From Thermofilaceae archaeon (GTDB taxonomy: Archaea > Thermoproteota > Thermoprotei > Thermofilales > B69-G16), in assembly GCA_027017165.1 (NCBI GenBank), contig JALURF010000032.1, forward strand, positions 1-5,997: DNA of 5,997 nt, written 5' to 3'. The position numbers and the translations under genes were made by a program. Positions 1-5,486 of the stretch are shown piece after piece (positions within the stretch are counted from its first letter, which is position 1; each line of letters begins with the position of its first letter). A model generated the notes under the pieces. That model made no database searches and was not told the origin of the DNA. It saw only the letters and a list, made by a program, of their open reading frames with translations.

Positions 1-54
1 CTGTTATCTATGCTTATAATATCTTCAACTGTTCTTCAGCCTCTCGTCTATGCG
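1..54 (+). other. Signal peptide (C-terminal part, probable Sec type)
   Basis: The encoded stretch LLSMLIISSTVLQPLVYA is hydrophobic and ends in V-Y-A, a good signal peptidase I site, just before the charged and polar RINISGEDS. The basic n-region is not in the window, so the initiator probably lies upstream of base 1. It implies that the Rhs protein is exported by the general secretory route and not loaded through a type VI PAAR/VgrG system. Confidence 0.6.
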
Positions 55-855
55 CGGATTAATATTAGCGGGGAGGATTCTAGCCTATTGTTACTCGTAA
101 AGGCTATTTCAAATGAAGGTTTTGAACCATTAGAAGTCCGCCTTGTGGTGGTTTATTCAGGCGATGTTTATAGGATAGGCTTAGATTTTGAAGGAGATGG
201 AGTTATAGATAAGTATTTTAAAGTTGATAGTAGAGGGCGAATCGTAGAGAAGGTAGTCTATAGGAGAGGCGTATATACTCCTACCGTTTACCTGTATAGT
301 AGAAATGGAGTTTTAGAAAACCATACTACTGTAAAGGTTTATGGTGTTGATCAGCAGATCACCGCTACAGGAGATTCTGGAGGAGAAAGTCTACCTGAAT
401 ACAATAACCCGTTCTCCTCCTACTTTTCGGGAATAAACGATGAAGTAGATATACGATCTGGTCTTCTTAAAATACAATACGAATTTTTCACTTTAAGATC
501 TCGAGGCTTTGACGTTACGTTAAAACTACGTTATAATGAGTGGCTGTGCTCTGGTATACGTTCATCTACAACGCCCTTCACTCCTCAGTTTTATCGACCT
601 CCCAAATCTTTAATCCCGAGCAAGGTTCCAAGCTATTGTAACTGGTTTTTCGAATTTCCATTCGCAGTAGCGAAATACAACCCTGACAGGAAGAAGTATG
701 TTTCATTGCTTTTCTACTTGCCCGGCGGAATCTACGTTAATCCTCAACCGCTTAATAATCCAGATACTAGGGAGTTGTATTGCAACAAATTTGGATTACA
801 CTTTAGATATGACGTAGCGTATAACGGATATAGATACTCCAATATTACCCTCTAA
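1..855 (+). CDS. N-terminal part of a secreted Rhs/YD-repeat protein (5' end outside window, ends at in-frame TAA)
   Basis: The frame is open from base 1, with the first in-window ATG at 10. The hydrophobic run before it (LLS) continues into the signal peptide and no basic n-region is visible, so the true start probably lies upstream. Numbering from the Met at 10: residues 1-15 end a signal peptide (VYA|R). Residues about 25-112 resemble a PKD domain (EGFEPLEV, DFEGDG at 59-64, GVYTPTVYLY). Residues about 141-176 (NDEVDIRSG to RYN) match the usual entry of Rhs shells, where a 'VD..tG.l' motif is followed by a beta-rich segment ending in R-Y-N. The three cysteines (CSG, YCN, YCN) could form disulfides outside the cell. 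The frame ends at TAA 853-855, in the middle of a conserved Rhs stretch, and the same frame resumes at once with MPDG. It is therefore best read as the front of the following CDS, not as a separate gene. As a stand-alone product it would be a secreted fragment without YD repeats or toxin. Confidence 0.8.
   Translation: MLSMLIISSTVLQPLVYARINISGEDSSLLLLVKAISNEGFEPLEVRLVVVYSGDVYRIGLDFEGDGVIDKYFKVDSRGRIVEKVVYRRGVYTPTVYLYSRNGVLENHTTVKVYGVDQQITATGDSGGESLPEYNNPFSSYFSGINDEVDIRSGLLKIQYEFFTLRSRGFDVTLKLRYNEWLCSGIRSSTTPFTPQFYRPPKSLIPSKVPSYCNWFFEFPFAVAKYNPDRKKYVSLLFYLPGGIYVNPQPLNNPDTRELYCNKFGLHFRYDVAYNGYRYSNITL
82..345 (+). other. PKD-like beta-sandwich domain
   Basis: The pattern seen is EGFEPLEVRLVVVY, then LDFEGDGVID, then YRRGVYTPTVYLYSRNG and a final VKVYG. 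It follows the PKD consensus: 'G..PL.V.f', 'DFdGDG..D', 'Y..pG.Y...v.v.d..G'. PKD domains are common in archaeal surface and secreted proteins and usually mediate adhesion or act as spacers. Acidic residues in the DxEGDGxxD loop could bind calcium. This is a family-pattern call made by eye. Confidence 0.65.
853..855 (+). other. In-frame TAA stop splitting the Rhs gene, directly followed by ATG
   Basis: The codon lies between NITL and MPDGTK. Both sides are in the same frame, and together they form the typical Rhs stretch '.l...DGt...y', which continues into 'I.DPNGN.i.l.Y..g.l..i.d..Gr.i.f.Y'. No Shine-Dalgarno-like GGAGG or GGTG stands just upstream of the ATG at 856 (the preceding bases are AT-rich and end in ATTACCCTC), so separate initiation there has little support. 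One base change would convert TAA to a sense codon such as TAT/TAC (Tyr), GAA, CAA, AAA or TTA. It may be a real nonsense mutation, a readthrough site, or a sequencing error. Confidence 0.85.
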
Positions 856-3800
856 ATGCCTGATGGAACTAAAATTCTACTCAAATATTCGTACAGAGAG
901 ACTGGAGATGGAGGATATAACGAGTATTTTATACCTTACTCTATTGAAGACCCGAACGGCAACTTTATAGAATTAATATACAAAAACGGTAAACTGGCAG
1001 GTATAAGGGATTGTCTCGGCAGAATTATCGAATTCACTTATAATAATGGAACAACTATAGTGAAACACCCCGACGGTAGTGAGTATAGAATCGTGTGGGA
1101 TGGTAACGCTAAAAAATTGCTGATCGAAGATCCTATAGGGCGTTGGATAAAAATCGCTCATGGATATTCATACGGCAGTACTGTAAACGATCATTTAGTG
1201 AGGGAGTTAGAGTATTTTACGGGTTTGAAAATACTCTACAGTTATTCTCACAGCAAGGCTATACTGGGAAATCGGCTGATTTCAGCCCATAGAGTGGTAG
1301 AGCGTAAACTTGTGGATCTAAACGGTAGGATATACTCATGGGAGACTTTTCAAAGAGTAGAGAACGATAAACTAGAGGTATCCGATATAACACTCCTCAT
1401 AAAGGATTCTAAAGGTTTTGTCAAAAAGAAAATAGTATACTCTTACCAAATTGATAGCACGTCGAGTACATCCACAAGCCAAGATGGGAGATCGGGAAGC
1501 GCTCCATCCTATACAGCGCCTAAAGATGCTCTTGAATACGTGAAGATATATGATCCTCTTAACGAAACCGTTCCGTTAAAAACCGTTGAGTATCGGTACA
1601 GACAATACAATTATAGAGTAGTAGCGCTTCCAACTTCTATTATCGAGTACTACGGCGAAGATTTAAACTATTCGTTAATCACTAGGCTCCAGTATGATAA
1701 CCTTGGACACGTAATCTATAGAGGAGTGGAATACGCTGGTAAACTTGTCTCCGAGGAATTCTGGCGGTACGTCAATACCTATGCTGATTCATATCCTCCA
1801 TCGATATTTATAAACTGGGATAAGAGCGAAGTCGGATACTTCTCGAATAAATTCTATCAATCCAACGTAGTTGGTTATATAAAAGACCTGCCAGCGGGCT
1901 ATGCAACTTATTTCTATCAAGATGGAGTACGCGTGCTTTACGAGAAATACTATAGATATGATTATAGAGGAAACCTTGTTGAGGAAAAAACTAGGCTAGA
2001 CCGAGGAAACCAGATTTTATGGATCAAAAACTACTACTGGTACGATAGCTATGGAAATTTAATCAAATCTAGAGATCATTTAGGGAGAGAAGTATTCTAT
2101 GAGTACGGCGCCGAGTACGGACACGCATATCTAACAGAGATATACTACTACGATAGAGGAGAAAAAGTCTACACCAGGTTTGGATATGACTTCTATAGCG
2201 GTCTACTCCTCAACGTTTCAAAACTGGTATCCTATCTCCCACCTGTTGAAGTATCAGAGCCTGTCGAAAACCCCGGATGGCAAGGCAGTATAGAGCCCGT
2301 ACACCTCTACGGACCCTACTATGAATTCAACTTCACGCCTGAAAACCACTACGCAGTCACCCGTGAATTATATGGAAATGCTACGATCCGCGTATACATT
2401 AACAAAAGCGAGGGATCACGACTTGAAATCTATAAAGGTGTAGAAGGAAACTGGACCTTAGTATTAAACGCGACAAGCCAGTATATCAACACTACGCTAA
2501 TCCTCGAGCTTAACCACGAAAAAATAAAAATTGAAGGATACGTGCCTATTTCAAGACAGAGTCCCTCTCCATCCCCGAGCCCTCCTGGACAACCTCCACA
2601 ACCTAAACCACCAATTAAGCCTACTCAGGAGCTAACCCAGTATAGCACAGACCCGGAGTGGCTATACGTAGTTTTCGGAATAGAATACCTAAACTACACC
2701 TATAGGCCTACAATTGAGAAAGTTACTAAATTCTCCTACGACAAAGTTGGGCGGCTGGTAAAAGTTGTAAAACCGGACGGCTCTACAACCCGTGCAGAAT
2801 ACTTAGATTTTGAGCTTAAAGCCAGGTTCTACGACGAAGTAGGAGCTTATAGAGAGGAGATCTACGACCCCTTAGGCAGGATAATAGAGGAGAGGAGGTT
2901 CGACCCCTATGGAAACCAACTGATCGAAGCCAGTAAATGGGGCTACGATGAACTAGGTAGAACCGCGTGGACGTATAGCGCCGGGGTCAACATAAGCTAT
3001 GTCTACGATATTGAAGATAGAGTTGTCAAGAAGATTAGGAGCGATGGGAAGTACATAGAGTATATCTACGTGGACGAGCCCTCTAAAGGCTATAGTCATG
3101 GACAATACGGCATGTTGCCCTACTATACAGTGATAGACTACGATGGTTCAAAGAAAACAGTCGCTATAGGCCCGCACGGGACAGCAGCCGTATACTATGG
3201 AGAAAACTACGCCAACTGGAACTACTTCTATAACGAGGCAGGGTTGTTATCTAAGATAGTCGATCCTCTAGGCCGGGAAATAAAGTTCTACTACGACAAT
3301 CTAGGGCGGAAAGTCAAAACGGTCTACCCCCACGGGAAATTTGAGGAGTACTGGTATGACTCCGCCGGAAACTTGGTGAAGTATAGGGATATCGGCGGGA
3401 GAATATTCTACTACGTATACGATGAACACTACAGACTTAAAGAAGTTAAAACGTTAATCGGCGACGCCAACGTCACGCTTAAAGTCTACAGTTACGATTT
3501 AGCCGGGAGACTGGAGAAGATAGAGCATAACGGAACTATTATAGAATATGAGCGCGATTTAATGGATAGAGTAATAGCTAAAACTTGGACTATAGACGGC
3601 ACAGCCTACACTTTCAACTACAGCTACGACCCACGCGGATTGGTGAAAGAGATAGTCTATCCAGACGGCTTCACAGTCACCTATAGCTACGACTACCTAG
3701 GCAGAGAAACCGAGGTCTACATACCCGGAATAGGAAGTTTCCTCCTGAACTACCACCAGTCTAGAGGATACCTGACGACGATCCACTACCCCAACGGGGT

Positions 3801-5475
3801 AACTCTAGAATATGGCTACGATTTGTTGAACAGGCCCAACTCCTTAGCCGTTAAAAAAAGCAGTGAATACTTGTTAACCGTAGCGTTGGGGTACACGACG
3901 GGAGGCGAGATAACTCGCGTAGACGTATACCAGAAACCTTACGGAGCTTGGAGCGAGGTATACCAGTACGATCCCTACCACAGGCTAATAGCCGCCTCGG
4001 GGCCCTACGGGAGCATAGTCTACGAATACGATGAAGTGAATAGAATAGTAAGAGTATGGGAGAACGGAGCGGAGACCGCTTACCTCTACTCCGGCTGGGA
4101 TCAACCTGTTAAAATAGGAGCTGCGGCGCTAGCCTACGACCAGGCCGATAGAATAATCTCTATAAACGTAAACGGGTTGGAGACGTCTTATAGATACGAC
4201 TACTCCGGCAGACTCGTAGAAGTTAAAGGCAGGGCGAGTTTCTGGTACGATGGAGAAGACAATAGGATAAAAATCCTGGAAAACGGAGTAGAGAAAATAT
4301 CGATTGGATTATACGAGAAATACGGAAACGGAACAACGGTTAAAGACGTTAAAGTCAACGGACTTGTGCTATTTAGACTCATAACCGGAAATGAAACTCG
4401 TGGAGAATACCTAGTCTACGATATAAGAAGCGACGCAAGACTAGTACTAGACGAGAACGGCTCTATCAAAGCCAGCATAACCTATAAGCCTTACGGAGCC
4501 AAAATTAACGGCAATTATAAAAGATTCGGATTTAACGCAAGAGAAGAAACAGCCGGTCTCCTATACTTCGGCGCCAGATACTACAACCCAATACTCAAAA
4601 TCTTCGTAAAACCCGACTCCCTAGACAGTTTCGACCTCAAGTTCCCACTCTTCTGGTCAAGATACGGATACGCCGCCTGGAACCCCGCGAAATACTTCGA
4701 TAACGGCAGAATAGGTGTACTAGCGGCAGCCCTGTTCGTATTGACAGTTGTAGATATAGCCTTAACAGCCTACGACGTATGGCAAGCCGCCAACGATCCT
4801 ACACCCGAGAATCTCTTCTGGGCCGGAGTGGGGATCGCCGGATTCTTAATACCTGGAGACGAGATTATAGACGCGGCTAAAGTAGTTATAAAGTATGGCG
4901 ACGAGGCGGCGGACGCCGCTAAGCTAGTAGTAAAGTACGGCGACGATGTAGCGGAGTGTATAGCTAAAGGCTCCGACGACGCGATAAACGCTTTAGATAA
5001 CATATTTAAATCGATGGATAGAGCCTATGTAGAAGGCACTATAAACTCGAATACTTGGAAAGGTAAAATCGCAGAAATTGAAGCTATTAGAACTTTAGTC
5101 GGCGACCGCCACACACTAACAGCCGTAAGCCGTTTCGGCCCTAAAGGAGGATTACCCTACAGCGCCGACTTCATAATAGACAACTATTACTACGTACAAG
5201 TCAAAAACTGGAATTATATAACACCATCAAAATTCATAAGTAGCGAAGGAAGAAATCTAAAAGATTTCATTATAGCACGTAAGGCTGGTGTGGTTGAGGG
5301 AGAATATTTAATAGTATTATACGCTGATAAAGTATCGAAAAACTTTACAAAGGAAACAATAGCAAAACAATTAATAGGGAAATATGAGCAATTGTCTAAA
5401 CTTGGTATTGATGAGGATTTTATTAGAGATGTTATTGAAATAATATGGTTGGGAAGCAGTATATCACCAACATAG
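856..5475 (+). CDS. Rhs/YD-repeat polymorphic toxin, main part, with C-terminal PD-(D/E)XK-type nuclease
   Basis: The 1539 residues begin inside the Rhs N-terminal region (MPDGTK, DPNGN, DCLGR, DPIGR) and carry many YD repeats of the form 'YD..GRl..v..pdG....y.Y'. Examples are YDYRGNLVE, YDKVGRLVKVVKPDG, YDPLGRIIEE and YDNLGRKVKTVYPHG. A non-YD insertion with a proline-rich linker occupies residues about 459-618. The Rhs-associated core is at about 1199-1285 (YKPYG, GLLYFGARYYNP, KPD, YGYAAWNPAKYFDNG). The variable C-terminus has hydrophobic segments at 1286-1305 and about 1320-1334, a tandem repeat at 1339-1366, and a nuclease-like domain at about 1396-1539 with E1407, D1438 and Q1448-x-K1450. 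In the Rhs family the beta-repeat shell encloses the toxic tip, which is released by autoproteolysis after the core. The ATG at 856 is only the first codon after an in-frame TAA and has no ribosome-binding site. The native protein is probably the fusion with the upstream frame, at least 1821 residues, and export would need that upstream signal peptide. Delivery route and target cell are unknown. Confidence 0.85.
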   Translation: MPDGTKILLKYSYRETGDGGYNEYFIPYSIEDPNGNFIELIYKNGKLAGIRDCLGRIIEFTYNNGTTIVKHPDGSEYRIVWDGNAKKLLIEDPIGRWIKIAHGYSYGSTVNDHLVRELEYFTGLKILYSYSHSKAILGNRLISAHRVVERKLVDLNGRIYSWETFQRVENDKLEVSDITLLIKDSKGFVKKKIVYSYQIDSTSSTSTSQDGRSGSAPSYTAPKDALEYVKIYDPLNETVPLKTVEYRYRQYNYRVVALPTSIIEYYGEDLNYSLITRLQYDNLGHVIYRGVEYAGKLVSEEFWRYVNTYADSYPPSIFINWDKSEVGYFSNKFYQSNVVGYIKDLPAGYATYFYQDGVRVLYEKYYRYDYRGNLVEEKTRLDRGNQILWIKNYYWYDSYGNLIKSRDHLGREVFYEYGAEYGHAYLTEIYYYDRGEKVYTRFGYDFYSGLLLNVSKLVSYLPPVEVSEPVENPGWQGSIEPVHLYGPYYEFNFTPENHYAVTRELYGNATIRVYINKSEGSRLEIYKGVEGNWTLVLNATSQYINTTLILELNHEKIKIEGYVPISRQSPSPSPSPPGQPPQPKPPIKPTQELTQYSTDPEWLYVVFGIEYLNYTYRPTIEKVTKFSYDKVGRLVKVVKPDGSTTRAEYLDFELKARFYDEVGAYREEIYDPLGRIIEERRFDPYGNQLIEASKWGYDELGRTAWTYSAGVNISYVYDIEDRVVKKIRSDGKYIEYIYVDEPSKGYSHGQYGMLPYYTVIDYDGSKKTVAIGPHGTAAVYYGENYANWNYFYNEAGLLSKIVDPLGREIKFYYDNLGRKVKTVYPHGKFEEYWYDSAGNLVKYRDIGGRIFYYVYDEHYRLKEVKTLIGDANVTLKVYSYDLAGRLEKIEHNGTIIEYERDLMDRVIAKTWTIDGTAYTFNYSYDPRGLVKEIVYPDGFTVTYSYDYLGRETEVYIPGIGSFLLNYHQSRGYLTTIHYPNGVTLEYGYDLLNRPNSLAVKKSSEYLLTVALGYTTGGEITRVDVYQKPYGAWSEVYQYDPYHRLIAASGPYGSIVYEYDEVNRIVRVWENGAETAYLYSGWDQPVKIGAAALAYDQADRIISINVNGLETSYRYDYSGRLVEVKGRASFWYDGEDNRIKILENGVEKISIGLYEKYGNGTTVKDVKVNGLVLFRLITGNETRGEYLVYDIRSDARLVLDENGSIKASITYKPYGAKINGNYKRFGFNAREETAGLLYFGARYYNPILKIFVKPDSLDSFDLKFPLFWSRYGYAAWNPAKYFDNGRIGVLAAALFVLTVVDIALTAYDVWQAANDPTPENLFWAGVGIAGFLIPGDEIIDAAKVVIKYGDEAADAAKLVVKYGDDVAECIAKGSDDAINALDNIFKSMDRAYVEGTINSNTWKGKIAEIEAIRTLVGDRHTLTAVSRFGPKGGLPYSADFIIDNYYYVQVKNWNYITPSKFISSEGRNLKDFIIARKAGVVEGEYLIVLYADKVSKNFTKETIAKQLIGKYEQLSKLGIDEDFIRDVIEIIWLGSSISPT
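1453..1530 (+). other. Ser/Thr-rich low-complexity linker in the Rhs protein
   Basis: Residues about 200-225 (DSTSSTSTSQDGRSGSAPS and following) are rich in Ser, Thr and Gly. They sit between an N-terminal beta-rich segment and the first clear YD-repeat block (KIYDPLNE). The composition fits a flexible and possibly O-glycosylated surface loop. No catalytic motif is visible. Confidence 0.55.
2230..2710 (+). other. Sequon-rich beta-type domain plus Pro-rich linker inserted between YD repeats
   Basis: The YD pattern stops after FGYDFYSGLLLNVSK and resumes at FSYDKVGRLVKVVKPDG. The residues between (about 459-618) lack YD motifs and have alternating hydrophobic and polar strands (ATIRVYIN, SRLEIYKG, WTLVLNATS, NTTLILELN, EKIKIEGYV), as in a small beta-sandwich. 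The linker SPSPSPSPPGQPPQPKPPIKP (agt at 2560 to cct at 2622) follows. In the insert and its edges I count eight N-x-S/T sequons (NVS, NFT, NAT, NKS, NWT, NAT, NTT, NYT), which suggests a glycosylated domain facing outward. It could serve in cell-surface binding. I do not recognise a named family. Confidence 0.6.
2560..2622 (+). repeat. Proline-rich (SP/PP) low-complexity linker
   Basis: Residues 569-589 are Ser-Pro dipeptides followed by PPGQPPQPKPP. This is a stiff extended linker separating the inserted beta domain from the next part of the protein. Such linkers are common between domains of archaeal secreted proteins. Confidence 0.8.
4450..4710 (+). other. Rhs repeat-associated core domain
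   Basis: Residues about 1199-1285 follow the family pattern 'D.nG.i....Y.pyG......f.f.....e.agLlYfgaRYYnP....F..pD.......Y.Y...NP..y.D..G'. Seen are YKPYGA, GLLYFGARYYNP, FVKPDSLD, RYGYAAWNPAKYFDNG. In studied Rhs/TcC shells, the Arg of the R-Y-Y motif and the aspartates of the 'PD' and terminal 'D.xG' motifs support release of the C-terminal toxin. The matching residues here would be R1241, D1254 and D1282. The usual terminal DPxG appears as D-N-G-R. The domain marks the boundary between shell and variable tip. Confidence 0.88.
4711..5040 (+). other. Pre-toxin linker: two hydrophobic segments and Ala-rich helical region
   Basis: Directly after the Rhs core comes IGVLAAALFVLTVVDIALTA (residues 1286-1305), then a short polar spacer with NDPTPENL, then LFWAGVGIAGFLIPGDE, then Ala/Asp/Lys-rich helix. 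A similar order (hydrophobic hairpin, 'D.P...n' spacer, 'PGDE..DAAK') is familiar from linkers before toxin domains in bacterial Rhs proteins. That is a recollection of pattern, not a search result. The hydrophobic hairpin might help the tip cross or enter a membrane. Confidence 0.6.
4870..4953 (+). repeat. Tandem 14-residue (42 bp) repeat in the pre-toxin region
   Basis: Two adjacent copies are seen: DAAKVVIKYGDEAA (4870-4911) and DAAKLVVKYGDDVA (4912-4953). Ten of 14 residues are identical and the other four are mostly conservative (V/L, I/V, E/D, A/V). A third, decayed copy may follow (ECIAKGSDDA). The DNA copies differ mainly at third positions, so the duplication is not recent or has been under protein-level selection. 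The repeat likely forms amphipathic helix linking the hydrophobic hairpin to the nuclease. Confidence 0.8.
5041..5472 (+). other. Predicted PD-(D/E)XK-fold nuclease toxin domain
   Basis: Residues about 1396-1539 of the main frame. WKGKIAEIEAI gives the helix with the early acidic residue (E1407, possibly E1409). YSADFIIDN gives the strand with catalytic D1438, and YYVQVKNW gives the next strand with Q1448-x-K1450, nine residues between D and Q. The arrangement 'G..aE..a...l...DfiI....yvQvKn' is that of restriction-endonuclease-like enzymes. The Q-x-K form is known from Mrr-type and related members. An alpha/beta segment with EYLIVLYAD and a helical tail follow, consistent with the rest of the fold. 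The expected role is cleavage of DNA in a target cell; substrate and specificity cannot be read from the sequence. This stretch is AT-richer than the preceding shell. Confidence 0.68.
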
Positions 5476-5480
5476 AGGTG
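5475..5480 (+). promoter_or_regulatory. Shine-Dalgarno site of the downstream gene, overlapping the toxin stop codon
   Basis: GAGGTG begins with the last base of the toxin stop (TAG 5473-5475) and stands six bases before ATG 5487. It is complementary to the archaeal 16S 3' end (core CACCUC). It fixes the start of the next gene and suggests translational coupling to the toxin gene. Confidence 0.8.
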
Positions 5481-5486
5481 TTGGAC

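Noticed and set aside
853..855. Stop codon as a pyrrolysine or selenocysteine recoding site
   Set aside because: The codon is TAA. Pyrrolysine uses TAG and selenocysteine TGA, so neither known archaeal recoding system applies.
840..870. Frameshift between the two parts of the Rhs gene
   Set aside because: Both parts are in the same reading frame, so only the stop codon interrupts them and no slippage is needed.
973..1161. Short open frame on the minus strand
   Set aside because: It lies wholly inside the Rhs coding frame, shows no ribosome-binding site or recognisable domain, and has low-complexity shadow-type composition.
4200..4382. Short open frame on the minus strand
   Set aside because: It is antisense to YD repeats and is rich in Ser, Thr, Pro and Leu as expected from the reverse complement of those repeats.
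4770..5003. Open frame on the minus strand with repeats
   Set aside because: Its repeats mirror the tandem DAAK repeat of the Rhs protein on the plus strand, so it is a shadow frame.
5437..5446. Possible internal archaeal TATA element (GAAATAATAT) before the downstream gene
   Set aside because: The distance to the ribosome-binding site would suit a promoter, but the match is weak and such AT-rich strings are common in this AT-rich tip. The sequence alone cannot support it.
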